From the NCBI GenBank assembly GCA_030064795.1, contig JASJEI010000378.1:1-6585 (forward strand): a DNA stretch of 6,585 nt, read 5' to 3'. This document shows positions 1 through 4,796 of this stretch, piece after piece. Numbering within the stretch: the first letter of the stretch is position 1; each line of letters opens with the position of its first letter. The stretch comes from Pleurocapsa sp. MO_226.B13 (GTDB taxonomy: Bacteria; Cyanobacteriota; Cyanobacteriia; Cyanobacteriales; Xenococcaceae). The notes under the pieces were generated by a model that was given only the letters and a program-made list of their open reading frames with translations, was not told the origin of the DNA and made no database searches. The position numbers were made by a program, and so were the translations under genes.

Positions 1-338
1 TCATCTAATTCAGCAGCAACGTCATCACTTACTGCGATCGCTTCTTTAATCGGATATCCCTGTGGTTGAGTGGGAATGAAGAATACGCCACCGTCGTTAT
101 TTTTTGCCCAAAAGCTTACAAATTCCCAACAATCAGGGATTAATTGAGTTCTAACTCGATTGCGACCACTGCCCTTGGTATGCCAAGCGGTCATATGCCC
201 GTCGGCTGAATAGTTGCCAACAATAAATTTATTGTGACCGAGTTTGAGCCAAAGTTCGCGGCTGTCATCAACAGGTAGGGTTAGCTCTAAGACTCGTTGA
301 AATGCTGGTAATCCAGATAAAGTTTGTTGATTAAGCAT
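1..338 (-). CDS. Primase-like plasmid replication protein, N-terminal part (runs off the left edge)
   Basis: About 112 residues of a larger protein are visible; no stop occurs before the window edge. The sequence has LELTLPVDDSRELWLKLG, then AWHTKGSGRNRVRTQ, GGVFFIPTQPQG and, at the edge, an acidic ELDE. I associate this arrangement with N-termini of large cyanobacterial plasmid proteins carrying an archaeo-eukaryotic-type (RepB/AEP-like) primase domain, in which the ELD/E acidic cluster would be the metal-binding motif. The catalytic core lies outside the window, so this is family resemblance, not proof. I chose ATG at 338, which overlaps the stop of the upstream small gene (ATGCTTAA, 8 bases), giving translational coupling. 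An in-frame ATG at 350 is the alternative and would add four residues. A HIP1 octamer lies inside the coding sequence at 34-41. If right, it starts plasmid replication by primer synthesis in the cytoplasm. Confidence 0.6.
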   Translation of the reverse strand, partial: MLNQQTLSGLPAFQRVLELTLPVDDSRELWLKLGHNKFIVGNYSADGHMTAWHTKGSGRNRVRTQLIPDCWEFVSFWAKNNDGGVFFIPTQPQGYPIKEAIAVSDDVAAELD

Positions 339-447
339 CGCCGCCACCATTGAAGACGGCAAACGAACCAGAGACAGGAATAGTATCTCTCTTGATTTCT
401 TTTCCGAATACCTTGAGGTAGGGATTGCCAAAAGTTACTTGTCGCAT
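331..447 (-). CDS. Small protein of unknown function, 38 residues, coupled to the primase-like gene
   Basis: This 38-residue protein begins MRQVTFGNPYLKVFGKE and ends FNGGGDA. I do not recognise it. Its start shares one base with the stop of the gene before it (TAATG) and its stop overlaps the start of the primase-like gene, so the three reading frames are locked together. A Shine-Dalgarno-like AGAGGTG sits about eight bases upstream of the ATG, inside the preceding gene. The mix of short beta-like stretches (VTFGNPYLKVF, GSFAVFN) suggests a compact beta fold. The coupling suggests a fixed stoichiometry with the replication protein, for example as a cofactor or control peptide, but that is inference. 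The gene is real if the overlaps are conserved in related plasmids. Confidence 0.6.
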   Translation of the reverse strand: MRQVTFGNPYLKVFGKEIKRDTIPVSGSFAVFNGGGDA

Positions 448-590
448 TACTCTTCACCTCTGGCAATATTTTTAGGGAATCCTTGAAAGAGTGCGAGAGT
501 TGGCTTTTGGTAAGTTCTAGAGGCGATCTTGTGCTGAGTTTTACCAACTCTTACACGGAAAGACTTCTTTTCAACGGTAGTTTGTGGCAT
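447..590 (-). CDS. Small basic protein of unknown function, 47 residues, first gene of the primase cluster
   Basis: The reading frame gives 47 residues, starting MPQTTVEKKSFRVRVGK and ending FPKNIARGEE. It has many Lys and Arg residues (KK, RVRVGK, HKIASR, KNIARG), suggesting nucleic-acid contact, but no named motif is visible. It is the first gene of a three-gene minus-strand cluster; its stop codon overlaps the next ATG as TAATG. There is no good Shine-Dalgarno sequence before its own ATG (the bases are CACTTGAATT), so initiation may be weak. I considered the longer open frames crossing this segment on both strands and prefer this one because its ends dovetail with the neighbours and its codons read as a plausible soluble protein. 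Function unknown. Confidence 0.55.
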   Translation of the reverse strand: MPQTTVEKKSFRVRVGKTQHKIASRTYQKPTLALFQGFPKNIARGEE

Positions 591-901
591 AATTCAAGTG
601 TGGCCAAATATTTGTACACGAAAACCGCGCCACCTATCTCAATAGAGAAGGGGGTGGGGAAAGGAGAAAGCAGTTGTTAACCTGGCAAAGTTAGTGCAAC
701 TGTTTTCGCTTTATCTAGGCATATTGTATAGCTTTATTTGCACTTACTCTGTATTATTCATAGATTTCTTTACGATTAATTTATAAATCTGGCATTTTTG
801 ACGGTATTTATCGTTAAAGTTTCTGGCATAATTGACTATCTCTCATCTATCTTACTTCAACGGGATAGAAGTGCAATCAACCAAGATATAATTGTTAATA
901 T
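591..901. other. 311-bp intergenic control region between divergent transcription units
   Basis: No gene is supported here. It separates the minus-strand primase cluster from the plus-strand regulator gene and must hold promoters for both. Visible items are a G/A-rich plus-strand tract at about 644-670 with one T, an imperfect direct repeat at 788-836 (listed separately), and a TATAAT at 887-892 very close to the regulator start, which would make that mRNA almost leaderless. No clear promoter for the minus-strand cluster could be picked out. Confidence 0.5.
788..836. repeat. Imperfect direct repeat, possible operator pair
   Basis: Two 15-base units, TCTGGCATTTTTGAC (788-802) and TCTGGCATAATTGAC (822-836), match at 13 of 15 positions and start 34 bp apart, a little over three helical turns. 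They lie 66-114 bp upstream of the regulator gene. A pair of helically phased binding sites for that regulator is possible; there is no direct proof. Confidence 0.35.
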
Positions 902-1267
902 ATGACTGCCAAGAAACTCAGGCTTAATGAGGCTTTCGATAAGATGCTCAAAGTGTTAGACATCGAAGCTAAAGAGGTATGCGATCGCTCTGGAGTCAGT
1001 CAATCAAGAGTTTCATCATTTCGCAACGGAGTAAAAGCTAACATGGGGACTAATTTTTTAGATGCCCTACTCGATGCTGCCGAGTCGATCGATCCTAGAG
1101 CAAGAGAAGTGTTCGCCAGCTATATCGGAGGGAGAAGTAAGCCAATCGAAGAAATGAGTTTAGCAGAGAAGGGAGCATTAATGGTCGCTTTAAGTAAATC
1201 GCTTCAATCGAGTATTTCTAACCAGTCCAGTGTTTCTACCGATTCTAAATCGACTAAAACCGCCTAG
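902..1267 (+). CDS. XRE-type helix-turn-helix DNA-binding regulator
   Basis: A 121-residue cytoplasmic protein. Residues about 9-60 form a small helical domain, and residues 24-43 (KEVCDRSGVSQSRVSSFRNG) fit the helix-turn-helix pattern of the XRE/Cro-CI family, with SQSRVSSF as the likely recognition helix. Residues about 62-85 are helical and could allow dimerisation. The last 25 residues are rich in Ser and Thr (SSISNQSSVSTDSK) and look disordered. ATG at 902 is the first start and leaves the whole HTH domain intact, although no Shine-Dalgarno sequence is visible. The gene is divergent from the replication cluster, a common position for a copy-number or replication regulator, so control of that cluster and of itself through the 788-836 repeats is a fair guess. 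A HIP1 octamer lies within it at 981-988. Confidence 0.75.
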   Translation: MTAKKLRLNEAFDKMLKVLDIEAKEVCDRSGVSQSRVSSFRNGVKANMGTNFLDALLDAAESIDPRAREVFASYIGGRSKPIEEMSLAEKGALMVALSKSLQSSISNQSSVSTDSKSTKTA

Positions 1268-1308
1268 ATTAGTTTTTGTGTTCTGCAATACATCAGTATT
1301 CAGGGTAA

Positions 1309-1494
1309 ATGTTCCTAACTAGTGAGGTGTGTATTTTGTCCAGCAAAGATCGATGTCGTTCAACAGATAAGTCAATTATTCTTCATCTCAACTCTAGTGA
1401 AGAAGAAATTACCCGAAAGCTCAAAGCAGTGCCTTTAGAATTTACAATCAAAGTCGCAGCAGCAATTGGTAATGTGTGGCAAAAGTCAGCATAG
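1309..1494 (+). CDS. Possible small protein of unknown function, 61 residues
   Basis: An open frame of 61 residues begins 41 bases after the regulator gene on the same strand. Its C-terminal half reads as a plausible soluble domain (SIILHLNSSEEEITRKL, then AVPLEFTIKVAAAIGNVW), with an amphipathic helix around residues 30-40. The first 17 residues (MFLTSEVCILSSKDRCR) look less natural, and starts at GTG 1327 or TTG 1336 would shorten them. The bases GGGTAA lie too close to the ATG to be a good ribosome-binding site. I recognise no family. It may be co-transcribed with the regulator gene. It could still be a chance open frame. Confidence 0.4.
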   Translation: MFLTSEVCILSSKDRCRSTDKSIILHLNSSEEEITRKLKAVPLEFTIKVAAAIGNVWQKSA

Positions 1495-1537
1495 AAAATA
1501 ACTTGTCGTCCAGTCACGGGTAAAACTTTCTCCCTGT

Positions 1538-1735
1538 TCAGCTTTTACTCTGTGGCTCAAGACTTTTTTGATATTGTTGAATCAAGCTCTGACAATTTTG
1601 ACTTGCTTGATGGGCTTGTTTCATTAAAGCTTTTCTCTTCTTAAAATCTCGCTCTTTTGAAGCAACAGCAGCTTGTTTGCTAAACTCAACTGCTTGAGAC
1701 GAGTAACGTTTAATTTCTGCTTGAATATCTGACAT
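1538..1735 (-). CDS. Small charged helical protein of unknown function, 65 residues
   Basis: The protein is 65 residues, beginning MSDIQAEIKRYSSQAVEF, and is almost entirely of helix-favouring residues: Ala, Gln, Lys, Glu, with heptad-like spacing suggesting a coiled coil or helical hairpin. There is no signal peptide or membrane segment. I chose ATG at 1735 rather than the TTG three bases upstream because the sequence AGAGGA lies seven bases before the ATG. The stop codon of the preceding gene (TAA) and this ATG are separated by three bases only, so the two are translationally coupled, and this gene's ribosome-binding site lies inside the end of that gene. It is the last gene of the minus-strand run from 3722 and converges on the 1309-1494 frame. 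Function unknown. Confidence 0.65.
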   Translation of the reverse strand: MSDIQAEIKRYSSQAVEFSKQAAVASKERDFKKRKALMKQAHQASQNCQSLIQQYQKSLEPQSKS

Positions 1736-1738
1736 CAA

Positions 1739-1936
1739 TTATTCCTCTTGTTCTTCAATAACTACTCCCAAATTTTCTAAAGTTTCATAAAGCTTATCTC
1801 CTTGGGATTGAAGTAAACTAGCATCATTATAATTGCCTTCGGCTACAGCATTATCCGCTTCAGCATATAGATTGATAACAATCTGTTGAAGAAAGTTATA
1901 GGCATCTTCTAAAGCCTGTATAGTTTTGTTTTCGAT
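1739..1936 (-). CDS. Small acidic helical protein, 65 residues, apparently started at AUC
   Basis: This frame has no ATG, GTG or TTG before the protein body, yet reads as a clean acidic helical protein: IENKTIQALEDAYNF, then LQQIVINLYAEADNAVAEG, then a C-terminus ending GVVIEEQEE. The frame is open back to a TAA about 30 bases upstream. A very strong Shine-Dalgarno sequence, AAGGAGG, lies five bases before an ATC at 1936, the spacing expected for a start codon. The protein contains no Met at all. I therefore call AUC as initiator, with a sequence change from ATG to ATC as the alternative. It probably pairs with the next gene, which has the same length, starts three bases after its stop and is also helical; the two may form a small complex. 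No family recognised. Confidence 0.65.
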   Translation of the reverse strand: MENKTIQALEDAYNFLQQIVINLYAEADNAVAEGNYNDASLLQSQGDKLYETLENLGVVIEEQEE

Positions 1937-1955
1937 TTTGACCTCCTTAAGATAA

Positions 1956-1983
1956 GCGATCGCTTAAAAGTAAGAGCGATCGC
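1956..1983. repeat. Hairpin made by two HIP1 octamers
   Basis: Two GCGATCGC sites, 1956-1963 and 1976-1983, lie 20 bp apart. Because each is itself a palindrome, together they form a 9-bp stem (1956-1964 with 1975-1983) with a 10-base loop. The hairpin lies in the 60-bp gap between the Gp157-type gene and the AUC-start gene, directly before the strong Shine-Dalgarno sequence. On the minus strand it is not followed by a T run, so it does not look like a simple terminator; it could affect mRNA processing or reading through to the two last genes. Confidence 0.5.
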
Positions 1984-1996
1984 CACAATTAATCAA

Positions 1997-2578
1997 TTAT
2001 CTAATAGTTACAGAATGTTCGTGACTCTCAGACAGTGAAGCCCAATTAATTTCGCCTTCAGTATCGCTTTTTAGTAATGCCTTAATCCTAGTTAAATCTG
2101 GTTTGTGAGTCACTTTGACATACTCTGCGGGTAGTTCTTCAGGGGGAACATTTAACAACACAGCAGGTTGTTTTTGACGTAAGCCAATCTTGACCGTCGC
2201 CCCATCAATTTTTTTTACATCAGAGCGAATCATCTGATCGATCAGATATTTTCTCAGTCTGGCTGCTCCATTCTCTGCTTGTTTAGCTAGGGTTTGAATT
2301 CGCTTCGCTTCAGCTTTTCTGGCTTCGGCGATCGCTTCTTGATGTTTGATATATCTAGCTACTTGTTCGGCTTTACTCTTAAATGATTCTCCCTTTGAAA
2401 GCCATTGATTAAAGGTTGACTGTAACTTGGTTTCTCGTTCCTCTTCAGATAAAGTTTCATTGTCAATAATCGCACTAATCGCATTCTCTAATTGTTGGAT
2501 TTCGTCGGATAATTCCCAAAGTCTAGTAGTCATAATTTTTAATTTCTTGTTAGGCGATCGTTTTTTAGCGATCGCCAT
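1997..2578 (-). CDS. Siphovirus Gp157-family protein
   Basis: A 193-residue protein (178 if started at ATG 2533). The pattern fits the siphovirus Gp157 family (Pfam Sipho_Gp157): LWELSDEIQQLE at the start, a long charged coiled coil through KSKAEQVARYIKHQEA and EAKRIQTLAKQAENGAARLR, then the beta part KKIDGATVKIGLRQK, VPPEELPAEYVKVTHKPDL and a C-terminal VTIR. Family members are usually 150-190 residues and sit in early-gene clusters of phages beside single-strand annealing or SSB proteins; one was linked to phage resistance in Streptococcus thermophilus. The biochemical role is not settled. The 15-residue extension from 2578 (MAIAKKRSPNKK) is encoded over a HIP1 octamer and has no ribosome-binding site, and family members begin near LWELSDE, so 2533 is equally likely as start. 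Confidence 0.85.
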   Translation of the reverse strand: MAIAKKRSPNKKLKIMTTRLWELSDEIQQLENAISAIIDNETLSEEERETKLQSTFNQWLSKGESFKSKAEQVARYIKHQEAIAEARKAEAKRIQTLAKQAENGAARLRKYLIDQMIRSDVKKIDGATVKIGLRQKQPAVLLNVPPEELPAEYVKVTHKPDLTRIKALLKSDTEGEINWASLSESHEHSVTIR

Positions 2579-2587
2579 GTTTAATAA

Positions 2588-3256
2588 TTAAGCAGCAGGT
2601 AAGCTGGGTTTATCAGGTTGGGTTTGAGTTTGGTTTGGTTGTCGTTGAGTAATTAAATCCTGTAGCTGTTGAGCCGACCAACCATCGACACAAATCAAGT
2701 CTCTTGTCCCATCGAGGTCGATTAATTGATCTTGATATGCAGACATAAAAGCTGCTATTAATTCAAGTTGTTTTTTCTCTTCGTCAGTTTCTCTTTCTCT
2801 CCAGTCAAAATTGATACTGTAATAAGCCCCGTTTTCTCCTAATTCCCGATTGAAACTAATAGAAAATATTCCTAGTCCTGGGTCATTTTCATTCATTATT
2901 TCTTGGACTTTGTTAAACAAATGATTGATAGATTGCTTTTTGATATAGCTACAACAAACTGTATTAGGTGGGAGAATAGCACCGTCAACGTTAGGAGCAG
3001 GGATAAAAAACAACTGTATCCAAGGAGTATTTTGAGTTTTACCCAAACTACCGTAAAATTTAGAAACTTTGATAATTGATATATCGATCTTTTTATCGGG
3101 GTTAGTTTTGCGGTGCTGTGCTTCAAATCCTCCAATAAACAGCCCGCCGTCTTTACAGTTTAAACGAACTGAATAGGGGATATCTGGGAGATAAATAGAG
3201 TCAGTTGGACGAGTACCAAAAACTGAAAATTTATTTGATTTTTTTAGTCTTGACAT
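2588..3256 (-). CDS. Conserved-looking cyanobacterial plasmid/phage protein of unknown function, 222 residues
   Basis: Starting at ATG 3256 (MSRLKKSNKFSVFG) the protein is 222 residues. The frame is open further upstream to 3370, but that part overlaps the preceding gene and reads poorly, so I left it out. Visible features are PTDSIYLPDIPYSVRLN, then WIQLFFIPAPNVDGAILPPNT, then AYYSINFDWRERETDEE, then LDGTRDLICVDGW, and a Gln/Thr/Pro-rich tail (QRQPNQTQTQPDKP). I associate this layout with uncharacterised cyanobacterial proteins, possibly the DUF5895 group, but cannot confirm it. The disordered polar tail recalls those of single-strand DNA-binding proteins, and the next gene is Gp157-like, a frequent neighbour of annealing or SSB proteins; a DNA-binding role is only an inference. 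It ends ten bases before the Gp157-type gene's first ATG. Confidence 0.7.
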   Translation of the reverse strand: MSRLKKSNKFSVFGTRPTDSIYLPDIPYSVRLNCKDGGLFIGGFEAQHRKTNPDKKIDISIIKVSKFYGSLGKTQNTPWIQLFFIPAPNVDGAILPPNTVCCSYIKKQSINHLFNKVQEIMNENDPGLGIFSISFNRELGENGAYYSINFDWRERETDEEKKQLELIAAFMSAYQDQLIDLDGTRDLICVDGWSAQQLQDLITQRQPNQTQTQPDKPSLPAA

Positions 3257-3323
3257 GATTTTGATTTGATTGATTTTTGTAGAGATTAAAGTTTTATCCC
3301 CCAAATATGAGGGAGATTTAAGA

Positions 3324-3722
3324 TTAATAACGAGGCATATAATCTGAAACGTAAAAGTTATACTCGTCAAGTTCTATGTAGTCATAATCGTTCTCAGCCC
3401 AGAGTAAAAAATCTAGTCCGTTTCTCTCTTCATCGGAATATCTTTGCATCCCTCTAACTTTAATTTCAGCCTCGAAATTCTTTAAATATTTAGGTTTACG
3501 AACCTCACACCAATAACAACCGAGAGCATTATTTAGATATCTAATCTTTTCGGCTACTTCGTCTTTTTGACATCCTAAATAAACAATAAAAGCTGGTTTG
3601 TTTTCAGTAGCGTTGCCCCAGTTATATCGATCTTCTTGAGCTTCGCAAATCGCTACAGTTTCTAAAAATTTAGTTACTTGAAAATTTCCGTGTGGTGATA
3701 ATTTGACTTTTTGATTTATCAT
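3324..3722 (-). CDS. Protein of unknown function, 132 residues, first gene of the minus-strand operon
   Basis: The protein is 132 residues and begins MINQKVKLSPHGNFQVTKF. It is soluble, with an alpha/beta look: CEAQEDRYNWGN, AFIVYLGCQKDEVAEKIRYL, ALGCYWCEVRKPKY, and an acidic aromatic C-terminus (ENDYDYIELDEYNFYVSDY) reminiscent of nucleic-acid mimics, though that is speculative. Four Cys residues are spread without a clear zinc motif; WCEV and CQKD are separated by about 20 residues. AGGT lies about eight bases before the ATG as a modest ribosome-binding site. It follows directly on the divergent operator region and the 5' hairpin, so it is the first gene made from that promoter. I recognise no family. 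Confidence 0.7.
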   Translation of the reverse strand: MINQKVKLSPHGNFQVTKFLETVAICEAQEDRYNWGNATENKPAFIVYLGCQKDEVAEKIRYLNNALGCYWCEVRKPKYLKNFEAEIKVRGMQRYSDEERNGLDFLLWAENDYDYIELDEYNFYVSDYMPRY

Positions 3723-3746
3723 GATTGTTACCTAATTTGATTGGGT

Positions 3747-3790
3747 TTAATCGAGGTTCGTTACTTTGGTCGGTTTCTGACCTCGATTAA
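3747..3790 (-). repeat. Perfect 11-bp inverted repeat at the 5' end of the minus-strand mRNA
   Basis: TTAATCGAGGT (3747-3757) and ACCTCGATTAA (3780-3790) form a perfect 11-bp stem with a 22-base loop. The predicted -10 element at 3801-3796 would place the RNA start near 3789, so the transcript would begin with this hairpin, 24 bases before the ATG at 3722. Such 5'-terminal stem-loops are known to protect mRNAs (ompA is the classical case). It could also be a protein-binding site. Confidence 0.6.
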
Positions 3791-3795
3791 TTTTA

Positions 3796-3864
3796 ATTAT
3801 AGCATGATAACATGCAATTAAAATCTTTTTAACATATCTTTATAGCATGATAACGTGCTATATT
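3796..3864. promoter_or_regulatory. Divergent promoters with duplicated palindromic operator
   Basis: Two near-identical palindromes, TAGCATGATAACATGCAA (3800-3817) and TAGCATGATAACGTGCTA (3843-3860), start 43 bp apart, about four helical turns. Each abuts a -10-like element for a different direction: TATAAT at 3801-3796 reading left and TATATT at 3859-3864 reading right. Thus TGCTATAATTAAAA on the minus strand mirrors TGCTATATTAAAA on the plus strand. No good -35 boxes are present. A protein binding both sites would cover both promoter spacers at once. The ribbon-helix-helix-like product of the gene at 3895 is the natural candidate. Confidence 0.65.
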
Positions 3865-3894
3865 AAAAGAGTAGTTATTTTAAGCGATCGCATT

Positions 3895-4101
3895 ATGAGC
3901 CGACCTGGGGGTAATCCTGAGTTAGACAAACATCAATATCAGCAAAAATATAACTGGGATGAGCCATGTACAGCGCAGTTTAATATTCGCCTTCCGCCAA
4001 CCTTGTTAGGAGAGCTAAAGCAGATTGATAATTATCAGGAAAAAGTTCGTCAGGCGATCGCTTTGATCGTAGAGCAAGAAAAAGACCGCCAAACCCCCTA
4101 A
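3895..4101 (+). CDS. Ribbon-helix-helix-like DNA-binding protein, probable autoregulator
   Basis: From ATG 3895 the protein is 68 residues (MSRPGGNPELDKHQYQQK). An in-frame ATG at 3847 lies inside the operator and is rejected. Residues 27-34 (AQFNIRLP) form a short beta strand, followed by helix PTLLGELKQI (35-44) and helix EKVRQAIALIVEQE (49-62): the order expected for a ribbon-helix-helix (CopG/Arc-like) fold, and a type common in cyanobacteria with an N-terminal GGNPEL segment. Such proteins bind palindromic operators as dimers, matching the two palindromes just upstream, so autorepression and repression of the divergent operon is the likely role. No Shine-Dalgarno sequence is visible; a HIP1 octamer lies four bases before the ATG. 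Its TAA overlaps the TAG of the convergent gene. Confidence 0.7.
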   Translation: MSRPGGNPELDKHQYQQKYNWDEPCTAQFNIRLPPTLLGELKQIDNYQEKVRQAIALIVEQEKDRQTP

Positions 4102-4676
4102 AACAGCGACAACTGTGCGGGAGCAGGAGCAGCCACACCGAGCCACCAGCAGCCAGCCGAGCCAAGCGCACCAGCAGACGACCAGGACACGCCAGCCCAC
4201 ACGGGAGGACGAGAACCAGCAGGAAGCCAAAGCAACACCCGCCGACCGCGACCGAGGGCAAAACAGACCGAACCCCAAGACCCCGAAGAACGACCCAAAC
4301 CACCACCAAAAAAAGAGCGGGAAGGACGGACACCAACAGGAGGAACGGGATGAGAAGGCAAAGCCACCAGCAATCCGCGAGAACCAGCAGCCACAGACAA
4401 CACGCAGCGAGAAGAACGACGGGCAAAAGCAGAACGCCCAGAACCAAACCGACCAGAGGCAACGGAGAACACCAGCAGGGACGGAGAAGACCCTCTGAAG
4501 GAGCGAACAGCCGAGTCAACGCCCAAAGCGCAACCAACTGAAACTCTCACGCCAGCAGGAACGAGAGGCAGCAGGGCAGAGAGAGCAGCCGAAGCAGCAG
4601 CCGACGGGGAACGAGAACCCGAAAAACCGACGGAAACAAGACCAGAAAAGACAGACGGCGAAGCGAGAACGGACAC
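4098..4676 (-). CDS. Adenine-depleted SLOG/DprA-like Rossmann-fold protein
   Basis: A 192-residue protein started at GTG 4676, the only usual start before the first motif. It has the marks of the SLOG (DprA/LOG-like) nucleotide-binding superfamily: GFSGSR at 17-22, GCALGVD at 48-54 (compare SGGAxGID in DprA), RSAFARRS at 81-88, and GRSSGSWGSVCFALGRGRR at 128-146, the usual Gly/Ser loop and helix near the C-terminus. SLOG proteins bind or process nucleotides and appear in conflict and signalling systems; ligand and partner here are unknown. Only 10 of 576 sense bases are A, so the protein lacks Lys, Asn, Glu, Ile, Thr, Tyr and internal Met, and Ser is always TCN. Asp54, His109 and Gln188 are the only residues that need A. 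Other open frames across this stretch exist only because stops need A; this one alone has family motifs. Confidence 0.72.
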   Translation of the reverse strand: MSVLASPSVFSGLVSVGFSGSRSPSAAASAALSALLPLVPAGVRVSVGCALGVDSAVRSFRGSSPSLLVFSVASGRFGSGRSAFARRSSRCVLSVAAGSRGLLVALPSHPVPPVGVRPSRSFFGGGLGRSSGSWGSVCFALGRGRRVLLWLPAGSRPPVWAGVSWSSAGALGSAGCWWLGVAAPAPAQLSLF

Positions 4677-4703
4677 GGCAAAAACCCCGAATCAACAACT
4701 ACA

Positions 4704-4733
4704 ATTATAACACAAAAACCGAGGCTCAAACAA
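4704..4733 (-). promoter_or_regulatory. Candidate promoter for the SLOG-like gene
   Basis: On the minus strand a perfect TATAAT (4709-4704) is preceded, 18 bases away, by TTGTTT (4733-4728). RNA would start near 4697, about 20 bases before the GTG. The promoter is one of the few places in this stretch with several A on that strand, and the longest A-free stretch of the leader begins just after the expected start. There is no convincing Shine-Dalgarno sequence; CGGGG nine bases before GTG is the nearest purine run. Confidence 0.45.
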
Positions 4734-4796
4734 GCCCAAACCCAGACAGGGCAAAGAACACAGCCAACAATAGCCACCGCCGAAAAGAAGCGAACA

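Noticed and set aside
287..547. 86-residue minus-strand open frame
   Set aside because: It crosses the two small coupled genes and the primase-like start in another phase and would break their interlocking starts and stops.
483..680. 65-residue plus-strand open frame
   Set aside because: It is antisense to the 47-residue gene and runs into the G/A-rich tract; no ribosome-binding site or recognisable features.
2896..3135. 79-residue minus-strand open frame
   Set aside because: It lies inside the 222-residue gene in another phase and has a haphazard composition.
4098..4691. Adenine loss by A-to-G deamination or by a diversity-generating retroelement
   Set aside because: A-to-G change should enrich G on the coding strand, but T is at least as abundant as G there (for instance 28 T, 22 G and 10 C in 4261-4320). 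There is no reverse transcriptase, template repeat or variable repeat in the window.
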